A stretch of 64,000 nt of DNA. Source: Cryptomeria japonica (taxonomy: Eukaryota; Streptophyta; Pinopsida; Cupressales; Cupressaceae). Shown piece by piece: positions 21,134 to 33,025 of the stretch. The DNA is taken from the NCBI RefSeq assembly GCF_030272615.1, contig NC_081406.1, positions 172,382,361 to 172,446,360 on the forward strand, read 5' to 3'. Numbering within the stretch: position 1 is the stretch's first letter; each line of letters starts with the position of its first letter. The notes below the pieces were generated by a model that was not told the origin of the DNA, searched no databases, and was given only the letters and a program-made list of their open reading frames with translations. Position numbers and translations under genes: made by a program.

Positions 21134-24100
21134 TATATGGTCTCCTAAGGGGTTATATCTTGTCCTAAGGGGTCATAAAACATCATATGACCCCTTAGGA
21201 CACAATATGACCCCTAACGACACCATATGGTCTCCTAAGGGGTCATATGGTGTCATAAGGGGTCATAAAACACCATATGACCCCTTAAAAACAATAAGAC
21301 CCCTAATGACACCATATGGAGTCCTAAGGGGTCATAAGACACCAAATGATCCCTTAGGACACCATACAACCCCTAATGATACAATGTGGCATCCTAAAGG
21401 ATCATATTGTGTCCTAAGGGGTCATAGGACACCATATGACCCCTTAGGACACCATACGACCCATAGCACCATATAGTGTCCCAACGGGTCATATGATGTC
21501 TTAAAGGGTCAAAGAATGTCATATGACCAATTAGGACACAATACGATCCATGACGACGCCTAAGGGGTCATATAGTGTCATAAGGGGACATAGGACACCA
21601 TATGACCCCTTATAACACCATACAATCCCTTATGACACCATATGGTGTCCTAAGGGGTCATATAACACCATATGACCCCTTATAACACAAGAAGACCCAT
21701 AACGACACGATATGGTGTCCTTAGGGGTCATATGGTGTCAGAAGACATCATATGACCCCTTAGGACACAATATGACCCCTAACGATACCTAAGGGGTCAT
21801 ATGGTGTCCTAAGGGGTTATATGATGTCCTAGGAAACTTTAGGGCATAATATGACCCCTTAGCACACCATACAACCCCTAATGACACCATATGATGTCCT
21901 AAGGGGTCGTAGGACACCATATGACCTGTTAGGACACAATATGACCCCTAACAACACCTAAGGGGTCATAGGACACCATATTACCCCTAACGACACTATT
22001 TGGTGTCTTAAGGGGTCATATTGTGTCCTAAGGGTTCATAAGAGACCATATGACCTGTAACGACACAAAATGACACCTAACGATACCTAAGAGGTCATAT
22101 GGTGCTCTAAGGGGTCATAGGACACCATATGACCCCTTAGCACACCATACAACCCCTAATGACACCATATGGTGTCCTAAGGGGTCATAGAACACCATAT
22201 GACCACTTAGGACACCATACGATGCATACTGATACTATATGGTGTCCTAAGGGGTCATAGGACACCATATGACCCCTTTGGAGACCATATGACCCATGAC
22301 AACATAATATGGTGTCCTAGAGGGTCATAGAACACCATATGACCCCTTAGAACACCATACAACCCATAACGATGCCATCTAGTGTTTTAAGGGGTCATAA
22401 GACACAATATTACCCCTTAAGACATAATATGACCCCTAACGACATCATATAGTGTCCCAATGGGTCATAGGACACTATATGACCCCTTAGGACACCATAC
22501 GACATCATACCACCCTTTACGACACCATATGGTGTCCTAAGGGGTCATATGGTATCCTAAGGGGTCATATAACACCATATGACCCCTTAGAACATAAGAA
22601 GACCCATAATGACATGATATGGTGTCCTAAGGGGTCATATGGTGTCATGAGACACCATATGACCCCTTAGGAAACAATATGACCTCTAACGATACCTAAG
22701 GGGTCATATGGTGTCCTAAGGGGTTATATGATGTCCTAGGAACCTTTAGGACACAATATGACCCCTTAGCACACCATACAACCCCTAATGACACCATATG
22801 GTGTCTTAAGGGGTCATCGAGCACCATATAACCCGTTAGGACACAATATGACCCCTAACAATATCTAAGGGGTCATATCATATCCTAAGGGGTCATATAA
22901 CACCATATGACCCCTTATAACACAAGAATGCCCATAACAACATGATATGGTGTCCTAAGGGGTCATATGGTGTTAGGAGACACCATCTGACCCCTTAGGA
23001 AACAATATGACCTCTAACGATACCTAAGGGGTCATATGGTATCCTAAGGGGTTATATGATGTCAGATGGTATCCTTTAGGACACAATATGACCCCTTAGC
23101 ACACCATACAACCCCTAATAACACCATATGGTGTCTTAAGGGGTCGTCGAGCACCATATAACCCATTAGGACACAATATGACCCCTAACAACACCTAAGG
23201 GGTCATATCGTATCCTAAGGGGTCATATAACACCATATGACCCCTTATAACACAAGAATACCCATAACAACATGCTATGGTGTCCTAAGGGTTCATATGG
23301 TGTCAAGAGACACCATATGACCCCTTAGGACACAATATGACCCCTAACGATACCGAATGGGCATATGGTGTCCGATGGGGTTATATAATGTCCTAGGAAC
23401 CTTTAGAACACAATATGACCCCTTAGCACACCATACAACCCCTAACGACACCTTATGGTTTCTTAAGGGGTCGTAGGACACCATATGACCCGTTAGGACA
23501 CAATATGACCCCTAACAACACCTAAGGGGTCATAGGAAATGATATGACCCCTAACAACACTATATGGTGTCTTAAGGGGTCATATTGATTCCTAAGGGGT
23601 CATAGGACAACATATGACCCCTAACGACACAAAATGACACCTAACAATACCTAAGGGGTCATATGGTGTTCTAAGGGCTCATAAGACACCATTTGACCCC
23701 TTAGCACACCATATGATCCCTAATGACACCATATGGTGTCCTAAGGAGTCATATGGTGTCCTAAGGGGTCATAGAACACCATATGACCCCTTAGGACACC
23801 ATACGATTCATAATGACACTATATGGTGTCCTAGGGGGTCATAGGACACCATATGAACCCTTAGAGGACCATACAACCCATAACAACATAATATGGTGTC
23901 TTAGAGGGTCATAGAACACCATATGACCCCTTAGAACACCATATGACCCATAACGACACCATGTGGTGTCTTAAGGGGTGATAAGACACCATTTGACCCC
24001 TTAGCGCACCATATGACCCCTAATGACACCATATGGTGTCCTAAGGAGTCATATGTTGTCCTAAGGGGTCATAGAACACCATATGACCCCTTAGGACTCC

Positions 24101-27012
24101 ATACGATGCATAATGACACTATATGGTGTCCTAAGGGGTCATAGGACACCATATGACCTCTTATAGGACTATACAACCCATAACAACGTAATATGGTGTC
24201 TTAGAGGGTAATAGAACACCATATCACCCCTTAGAATGTAATATGACCCATAACAACACCATATGGTGTATTAAGGGGTCATAAGACACAATATTACCCC
24301 TTAGGACATATATGACCCCTAACAACATCATATAGTGTCCTAAGGGGTCATAGGACACCATATGACCCCTTAGGACACCATACAACCCCTTGCGACACCA
24401 TAACACCCTTTACGACACCATATGGTTTCCTAAGGGGTCATATGGTATCCTAATGGGTCATATAACACCATATGACCCCTTAGAACACAAGAAGACCCAT
24501 AACCACATGATATGGTGTTCGAAGGGGTCATATGGTATCATGAGACACCACATGACTCCTTAGGACACAATATGACCCCTAACAATACCTAAGGGTTCAT
24601 ATGGTGTCCTAAGGGGTTATATGATGTCCTAGGAACCTTTAGAACATAATACGACCCCTTAGCACACCATACAACACCTAATGACACCATATGGTGTCCT
24701 AAGGGGTTGTAGGACACCATATAACCCGTTAGGACATAATATGACCCCTAACAACAACTAAGGGGTCATATTATGTACTGAGGGGTCATAGGACACCATA
24801 TGACCCCTAAGGACACTGTATGGTGTACTAAGGGGTCATATTGTGTGCTAAGGGGTCATAGGACACCATATGAGCCCTTAGCACTCTATACGACCCCTAA
24901 CGGCACCATATGGTGTCCTAAGGGATCATATGATGTCCTAAGGGGTCATATAACACCATATGACCCCTGAAGATACCATATGACGCATAATGACACCATA
25001 TGGTGTCGTAAGGGGTCATAGGACACTATATGACTCCTTTGGAGACCATACGACCCATAACAACATAATATGATGTCCTAGAGGGTCGTAGAGCACCATA
25101 TGACCCCTTAGAACACCATACAACCCATAACAACACCATGTGTTGTCCTAAGGGATCATAAGACACAATATGACCCCTTAGGACATAATATGACCCCTAA
25201 CAACATTATATAGTGTCCTAAGGGGTCATACAAAACCATATGACCTCATAGAACACCATATGGTCCCTTAGAACATGATACGATCCTTTACGACACCATA
25301 TGGTGTCCTAAAGAATCATATGGTATCCTAAGGGGTCATATATAACCATATGACCCCTTAGAACACCATATGACCCATAACAACACGATATGGTGTCCTA
25401 AGGGGTCATATGATGTCATGAGACACCATATGACCCCTTAGGACACAATATGACCCCTAACGATATCTAAGGGGTCATATGGTGTCCTAAGAGTTATATT
25501 ATGTCTTAGAAATCTTTAGGACACAATATGACCCCTTAGCACACTATACAATCCCAAACAACACCATATGGTGTCCTAAGGGGTCATAGGACACTATATG
25601 ACCCGTTAGGACACAATATGATCCCTAACAACACCTAAGGGGTCATATTATGTCCTAAGGGATCATAGGACATCATATGACCCCTAACGACACAAAATGA
25701 TGCCTAATGATATCTAAGGGGTCATATGGTGTTATAAAGGGTAATAGGACACCATATGACCCCTTAGCACACCATACAACCCTTAGTGACACCATATGGT
25801 GTCCTAAGGGGTCATAGAACACCATATGACCCCTTAGGAAACCATATGATGCATAATGAAACCATATGGTGTCCTAAGGGGTCATAGGACACCATATGAC
25901 CCCTTAGGAGACCATATGACCAATAACTACATAAAAATGGTGTCCTAAGGGGTCATAGAATACCATATGACCCCTTAGAACACCATATGACCCATAACAA
26001 CACCATGTGGTGTCCTAAGGGGTCATAAGACATAATATGACCTCTTAGGACATAATATGACCCCTAACGATGTCATATAGTGTCCTAAGGGGTCATAGAA
26101 CACCGTATGACCCCTTAGGACACAATACAACCCCTTAGGACATAAAATAAACCCTAATGACACCTAAGGAGTCATAGGACACTATACGACACATAACAAC
26201 ACCAAATGGTATCCTAAGGGGTCATATGGTGTCCTAAGGTGTCATAAGACACCATACGACCCATAACACCATAGTCTCCAAGCATATGGTGTCCTAAGGG
26301 GTCATACGACACCATATGACCCATTAGGACACAATAAGACCCCTGATGACACCTAATGGGTCATATAGTCTCCTAAGGGTTCATACAACACCATATGACC
26401 CCTTAGGACACCATACGACTCCTTGTGACACCATATGGTGTCCCAAGGTATTGTATGGTATCCTAAGGGGTCATATAATGTCCTAAGGGGTCATATGGTG
26501 TCCTAAGGGGTTATAGAACACCATATGACCCCTTAGGACACCATAAGACCCATAACGACACCATATGATGTCCTAAGGGGTCATATGCTGTCCTAAAGGG
26601 TCATGGGACACCATATGACCTCTTAGGACATAGTATGAGCCCTAACAAAACCTAATGGATTAAATGGTGTCTAAGGGGTCATACGATGTCTTGTGACCCC
26701 TTAGGACACAATATGACCCCTTAACACACCATACAACCCCCAGCAACACCATATGACCCGTTCGGACACAATATGACCCCTAACAATACCTAAGGGGTCA
26801 TATGGTGTCCTAAGGGGTTATAGGATACCATATGACCCCTTAACACACCATACGACCCCTAATGACACCATATGGTGTCCTAAAGGCTCATAGAACACTA
26901 TATGACCCCTTAGGACACCATAAGACTTATAACAACATCATATGGTGTCCTAAGGTGTCATATGATGTCCTAAAGGTTCATGAGACACCATATGACCCTT
27001 TAGGACACCATA
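21134..27012. repeat. Minisatellite array of about 20-bp monomers in both orientations
   Basis: The whole 5.9 kb is built from a unit close to ATGACCCCTTAGGACACCAT and its reverse complement, plus short variants such as ACGACCCCTAACGACACC. Head-to-tail runs alternate with flips at ACACCATATGGTGT and at GGGGTCATATGACC, so the array is full of near-perfect hairpins of about 20-bp stem. Very roughly 290 monomers fit. Blocks of about 330 bp are repeated in register between 22590 and 23580, showing higher-order amplification. Open frames inside are only translations of the monomer. It is not a CRISPR array: there are no unique spacers. Confidence 0.93.
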
Positions 27013-27390
27013 TTCTCTCTCACATTATTTCTTTTCCTCAATTACCCTTGATCACCTCTCTCCTCCTATGGGTTTATAGATACTTCCCTCTCCCCCTCTA
27101 CCCACCCCCTGATTACTCTCTATGTCTCTCTTCACCTCTGTCCCCATCTCTCTTCTCTCTTTGTTGATACTTTCCCCTCCTCCTCTCCTCCTACCCCCTA
27201 ATAATCTCAAACTCTCCCTCTCATTCTCTCTTCACCCTAATCACCCCCTCTCTCTCTCTCTTTTCCTCCCGCCTAATTACCTATAGCTCTCTCTCTCTCA
27301 CACTCTCTCTTCTCCCCAATTAATCTTTCCTTCTCACCTCTCTCCCCCCCTCCTTTTTTTGATACTTCCTTACACCCCTCCTTTTCCACT
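27013..27390. repeat. Pyrimidine-rich (CT) tract right of the satellite
   Basis: TCTCTCTCTC, CCCCTCC and similar units follow the last monomer abruptly. No gene is seen. Confidence 0.8.
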
Positions 27391-27665
27391 CTGAATTTTG
27401 TTGCTAGAGATGAGAAAGAAATACAGAGAGACTAGTCTAGATTTTAGGGAAGAGAAAGTGACATAGAGGAGGAAATTATGAAGAGGTAGAAATATAAGCA
27501 CCTTGTAGAGCTTGAGAGATTTAATGAGGTATTCATTGATAGTTAGAGATATAGGTCTAGAGAGAGATGTATAAATATGGACAAAAGAGAGGGAGGAAGA
27601 AACAAATAGGTGGAGTGATAGGTTTAGGAGAGAGAGGTAGAGAAAGGAACAAACATAGATAACGT
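27391..27665. repeat. Purine-rich (GA) tract
   Basis: The plus strand changes from pyrimidine to purine bias, with units such as GAGAGAGGTAGAG. Read in reverse complement it mirrors the CT tract at 19991-21133, in line with the inverted-arm arrangement. Confidence 0.7.
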
Positions 27666-27789
27666 GGTTTATCAAAGTTTATCAAACTCAATAAAATTCA
27701 TAAATTTTCTATTATTAATTAATTACTTATTTAGTTTATTTTGAGATGATTGTTACAAAAATTCATGCAATAGGGAAATCATATGAAAA

Positions 27790-28950
27790 AGTCATTAGTT
27801 TTTTATGTTTTAAAAATGAAGGATGAATTTAAATGAATTATAATTATTTTTTAAAACAAATAATTGAAAATATACCTATTCCATATCATAGATATCTTAA
27901 TTACCTTTCCAACGCCTATAAAAAGTCAAAATTTTGATATAAAACGCAAAAGTTATGCACAATTTACTAAAATATATTTTTTTTATTTTTTCAAAAATTG
28001 GATATCCGATTTTATCCAATATCCGATTTTAAAACATAATTTTTTTACCTCCATATTTTGGTTCGGGTTTGCTTCGGGATTTGGCTTGGAAGTGACAAGC
28101 CTGGAAAGTCAACTAAAAAAACGTGTTTTTCAGTATTCCTTGATTTTCCAGACGTTACACTGGTGGCTGACGACTTTTTTTATAGCCAAAATTGATAAAA
28201 TGAAAAGGGTTTTTTAAGGACGTTCTCAGCTTTCCAACAATATAAGGCTTGTCTTATTTTGACGTTAATAAATTATTATTATTTATATTCTAATTGAATT
28301 CTGACAAAAGTCCTGATTGATAGACTGATTGAAAAATACTCATAACTTTCAAACCGCATAACATTTTTTGAATCTGAAACATGCGTCACATCCTATGCTT
28401 CGTCTAATATAGGGAAAAATTTAAAAAAATGAATTTCATAAGGTTTTGACTAACTTAAGGTGGTCAGACGTAGGAGTTTCTGAATTTCTGAAAAGCTGTA
28501 GTAAAAAATTCATAAATAATTATTTACTTTATAAAAAATTCATAAATAATTATTTACTTTATAAAAAATTATAAAAAAATGTGTCACATCCGAACATGAG
28601 TCTAATACTTATATTATAAATCTTATAAAAAAATATTATGATTTGATTGTGATTAGGGTGGTCAGACATACACCTACTTCTTATCTTTTTCCTGAAATTT
28701 TTGTACCACTGCATTGAAATTTGAAATTTTCATCAAATATGATTTTTTTTTTCGAAAAACAACTAGTAGCATAGAAACTACATTCAATTTTCTATAGATT
28801 CTCTTCTTACATATTTTAAAAATAATGTTCATAACTTACTCAATTTTTCATGTCAAGTTGCATAACTCTAATTTTTTGAAATTTCATTGCCACTTAAGGG
28901 CCTATTTTGGCACACCATGATCCTGCACATACCCTATAGTGAGATAAAAA
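27790..28950 (-). repeat. Right arm of the large inverted repeat
   Basis: It matches 19500-19990 in reverse complement (see that entry). The outer end TGCACATACCCTATAG at about 28925-28940 pairs with CTATATCTT-side sequence at 19495-19510 on the other strand. The 28200-28880 interior has no counterpart in the left arm. The open frame at 27864-28217 covers arm sequence and is not recognisable as a gene. Confidence 0.62.
28384..28670. repeat. Diverged 198-bp tandem duplication with an internal 30-bp repeat
   Basis: GTCACATCC...GTCTAATA and GTGGTCAGAC occur at 28384/28459 and again at 28583/28657, a spacing of 198-199 bp. Inside, a 30-bp AT-rich unit beginning TAAAAAATTCATAAATAATT is repeated exactly twice at 28502-28561, with a partial third copy. 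Confidence 0.75.
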
Positions 28951-29170
28951 GGGAGACAAACATCTATAGAGAGGCAGGAAGATAGAGAGGGAGATATAAA
29001 GAAAAATAGATAGCAACATGTAGAGAAAGAGGGAGAAGGAAAGATAGATTTACACGGTGATATAGAGTCATAGAGAGTAATAAAATCCATTGCCAATACA
29101 CACATGCTATGCTTGTGATAGGGAGAGAAAGGGAGAGGAAGAGACATGTATATAAAGAGGAAAAGATAAA
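28941..29170. repeat. Purine-rich (GA) tract outside the right arm
   Basis: GAGATAGAGAGG-type units lie directly outside the right arm. The left arm is also bordered on its outside by a plus-strand GA tract, so the outer tracts are in direct and not inverted orientation. Confidence 0.7.
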
Positions 29171-30061
29171 TATATAGAAAAAGGTGAATAATATATTATA
29201 TAATAATTTAAAATATTAAAATATTGCATATAATAGTAAGTAGAAATTATATTTTAGATATATTAAAAATAAAATAAATATATTTGAATAATAATTTTAT
29301 ATAAAAATTAAATATGTAGCATCTAACTATATAATATTATTATATAAAGAGTTTTTTTTAAATAGAGCACACTTATACCATATTACTTCATTTTATAATA
29401 TTAGATTAGTTAAATAAATTATATTTCTTGATATACATTTAAATATTAAAAATTATTAAAATATTTAATATTGATATTACAAACAATAATAGTATTAATT
29501 GAAAGGTAAATTCAATATTAATAAATAATATTTTAATTATAAAATTGAACATAAATATAGTTAAATTCTTAAATAAATTAAATTTACAAAATTAAAACCA
29601 TAATTGAAATAAAATAAAATAAACTATATTAAAATTGATACAAATTACATTTTATATTTTACATTAAAATTACAAGTAAAATCATAATAAAAAATTAAAA
29701 AATATAAAAAAACCATATTAAAATGGTTTTTAAAAAATAATTTTGTTTATATAATTTTTTTAATTATTTTTTATATCATAAATAATGTCAAATATTATTA
29801 ATTCTTTTAAAATTTAATAATCAATTTTATATAATTTTTTAAGATAAAATAATTGATAATAATTTTTTATAACAAAACCAACAAGAAAAGTAGCTTCAAT
29901 CTTTATAGGTTTATAAGAGGGGTTTATTGTCATTAAGGTATAGCAAAAACTCCAGCTAAAAATATTTAGGTCTCTACCATAAGACATTTGAAAACCATTT
30001 AATTTTTTTCCTCATATTTGATTGGCCATGCTTTTTCTTTTTTTTTTTAAAGAAAAAAAGT
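29171..30061. other. Extremely AT-rich spacer
   Basis: About 700 bp of almost pure A/T (29171-29880), then moderately AT-rich sequence up to the LINE B target site. No gene is seen. Confidence 0.7.
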
Positions 30062-30079
30062 AAAAATCTTAGGAAAAAA
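30062..30079. repeat. Target-site duplication of LINE B, left copy
   Basis: AAAAATCTTAGGAAAAAA recurs exactly at 40149-40166 behind the poly(A) tail. The true length may be a few bases shorter because the tail itself is A-rich. Confidence 0.85.
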
Positions 30080-30244
30080 ACAAAAAAAGTAAAAATGCGA
30101 ATTTATGCGAATGGCAAAGGCTTTCCTGCAAACCCTTCGAAATACCCCCATAGGTAGGGGAGGTTTCACAAGATATGGCAAACTGGTTTTTTTCCTCAGG
30201 GGGTCCATAAAAATACCATAGGCACCTCAAACAGATTTGATGCC

Positions 30245-32164
30245 TTGAATTCATCTTGTTCATGTGCTACAGGGGCAAATTCAACGATTTTAAAGCTCAA
30301 TGAGATTAGCAAATTGGTTGTGGGGGCTCCAAAGGGTCTACTTCTTGACCAAGGGAAAACATACGGTCCCTCCTCTTCTCCAGCAAAGCTGGCCTGGATA
30401 CAGACTCAGCAGACCAGGAGGATACCCCGTAAAAATCAAGCAAATTATTCTTCTCAAAAGAATGGGGTTCTCCATAATAATTCACAGGTCTTACTAGAAA
30501 ATTGGCTCCCTAACAAGGGACGGTCTTCTAGGTTTCCACTCTCCCAAGCGGAGATTTTTTCTCAAGAACATGGAGTTGTGGCCTCTGGGGCAAATAGAAT
30601 AAAACTAGGGGTAAGAAAACCCTACTCGATAAGTTCAAAATCTGCCACCTGAAGAAGGGAGGTATTCTTCCCTAAGAAATAACCTTCAAACATCCAAAAG
30701 CCATCATGCTTCAACACAGATAACATTATGATAATAAGCGGCAACCATACAGATAAATTGTGGGAATGTTACAATGATCGTGGGATCTTTGGCAAATGGT
30801 TTGGTTTTGGAGCTTTGACCTCTGAGGTCCTCCAGTGGTTGAAGTCCATCACGGGAAATCAGATAAGTATTACCCGCTTAGATAATGATTTTCTGTTTAT
30901 CAAATGCATTTCTTGTGATCTCAAAAATAATTTACTTAGAAACAATCACAGATTCTTTAAAGGTTATTGTTTCAAATTTTTTAATTGGAAACCCAATTTC
31001 TCCCCCACAAACTTTGAGAAACTTAGGGTACCAAAATGGTTTCAATTTCCCCATATGCCAGTAGAATTAATCCATAGCCAAGTCCTTAAAAAATTAGGGG
31101 ATTTTTTAGGAGGGTTTGATGGTTTGGAGGATAATTACATGGAATCCTCTGATATCAGAATTCTAGCCAACGTTGACATAGGAAAATTAAAATTCAAACC
31201 CATCAAAATTATCACAAACTACTCAATATATGAAATTCAACTGGAGATCCTCACGGATGACATCACATCCAGGACTATGATCTCCCCTTTTCAGAATACT
31301 AAGAAAGAATGTTCTAAGGCTAAGACTGTTTTGGATTTAAACATAAAATTCAACCCTATGGGTGGTTTTGTGTTTAACAAACAAAACCCCTGGGCTAAGG
31401 AATTAGAAAACATTCATAAAAAGATAGTAGGCAAAAAAGAAAAAAACTAAAATTGAAAACACACTTAAGGAACCTGTGAGGGAACAAAGAAGGATAGATA
31501 TAGTGAATAAAGGAAGTGATTTGCAAAACGCTACACCATTAGTAGACATGGTTTCCATGGAAATGAGCGATGATGGTATAGTTAGTAGCCCCTTGAGGTT
31601 AGAGGCCAACCTTGTTAACCGGGATGCTACATAAGATTACATCAGAAATTTGGAGGAGAATGTTGAAGCACTAGACAATCACCTCATACCACATGAAGAA
31701 GATATGGTTAAAGGCTTAAAAAAAAAGAAAAAGAACAAGAACAAAAAAGGAAAAGGAAAAAATAAAAAAATAAAAAATAAAAAGGAAAAAAACCCCAACA
31801 TAAATAACAGTGACAAGGATATGAATGGGGATGCAAGGAGGGAAATAGAAGATAAATGCATACTTGAGTATGTTGGAAATTCAGTTACAAATGACCTCAT
31901 TGAACTATTTATTAATGAAATAGCTGATGAGGAGGAACTAGCATTACAAAAAAAACTACTAGCATGAGAGTTATGCAAACTTAATATAACTGAGGGTGCG
32001 GCACAAAACCCCATTTATGATGTCAAAATAGAGAAATTGGGCAGCCTGGGGATAGCTAATGCCATTGACACCTGCTCACCCCCGGATTATACCTCTAAAC
32101 TAAAAAAGCGAGGGAGAAAATCAATTTCTGAATTACTTACTAGAGCTGGAAGCGGTGTGGGTTA
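30245..32164 (+). pseudogene. LINE B ORF1 (RNA-binding protein, DUF4283-like)
   Basis: The first frame (30245-31450) has two stops between 30650 and 30700. Its middle holds WKPNFSPTNFEKLRVPKWFQ and MPVELIHSQVLKKLGDFLG, the pattern of DUF4283 in plant LINE ORF1 and Copia-like Gag proteins. A shift in an A-rich run near 31440 moves the coding sense to another frame, which continues IVNKGSDLQNATP, then a strongly basic lysine/asparagine tract (31716-31790) suited to nucleic-acid binding, and ends around 32164 with RKSISELLTRAGSGVG. Two more stops lie at about 31632 and 31965. ORF1 would coat the element RNA. No CCHC knuckle is visible. Confidence 0.75.
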
Positions 32165-32189
32165 GACTAAAATCACAAACTTTTTTGAG

Positions 32190-33025
32190 GCAGGGAAGGG
32201 GAAGAACCTTCCCATAGGGTTATCAAACTCCTTACTTGGAATGTTAGGGGCCTGAATGACCCTAACAAGCAACGCATCTTTAAGCGGTGCATTGCTAAAT
32301 ACAATCCAGAATTATTCTTAATACAAGAAACCAAACTAAATAACAGCGAACTGACAAACCTAAACAGAAAATTAGGTATTAGAGAACTTGAAGGACAAAC
32401 TACTTGTGGAGCATCAGGTGGATTGGCCATCATATGGGACCCTAGGAAAATATCCTTCAAACTAATAAGCAAAAACCCAAATTGGATGTGTGGCAGGGTT
32501 ATAAGCATCAAAAGAAACTTAAATTTTATTATAATTAATGTCTATGGCCCTATCCAAACACAAGCAAAAAGACAATTCTGGGATGAAATTGAGAATTTCC
32601 TTCTAAGTGACATTGAAGAAACATACATAATAGGTGGGGATTTCAATGCAATCTTGGACCCCAAGGAAAAATGGGGCGGTAATAATAAAATGACTCAAAC
32701 ATGTCTGGATTTCAAAGACTGGACACATAAATGTAATTTGTTGGAACTAAAAACCAGAAATGATGCTTTCACTTGGAATAACAGAAGACAAGGTTTTTGC
32801 AACATTGCAGAAAAACTTGATAGATTCTTTCTTTGTGGAAATCTAACACAGTCTTTTGAATCCTCTATCCTCCCATTCTCAGGATTGGACCATTTCCTGA
32901 TCCAATTAATTATATCAGAAGAACTAAAGCCAACCAAAATCCCCTTTCGCTTTGAAAAAATGTGGCTCAGGGATGAAAATCTATTACAATTAATTGAAAA
33001 GTGTGGAATGAAATTGAAGTCATAG
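32190..33025 (+). pseudogene. LINE B ORF2, endonuclease domain
   Basis: The APE-type endonuclease is almost complete: LLTWNVRGLND (32228), LFLIQETKL (about 32312-32338), SGGLAIIWDP, INVYGPIQ, IIGGDFNAIL (32629-32658), DAFTWNNRRQG, AEKLDRFFLCGN and SGLDHFLIQL (near 32880). The catalytic N, E, D/N and D-H residues are all present. The open part has no stop from about 32190 to 33025. The frame then ends because of a shift near 33000, where ORF2 continues as VWNEIEV in the next frame. The domain nicks genomic DNA to prime reverse transcription. Confidence 0.9.

Noticed and set aside
21134-27012. Regularly spaced short repeats resembling a CRISPR array
   Set aside because: There are no unique spacers. 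Monomers abut each other in both orientations, and the context is plant nuclear DNA.
21207-27167. Open frames inside the minisatellite (for example 21207-21476, 24224-24406, 26862-27167)
   Set aside because: They are translations of the 20-bp monomer (repeated DPLGHH, GVLRGH) and follow its phase by chance.
27864-28217. A 117-codon frame in the right inverted arm
   Set aside because: It crosses arm sequence also present in inverted form on the left, where the frame is not kept.
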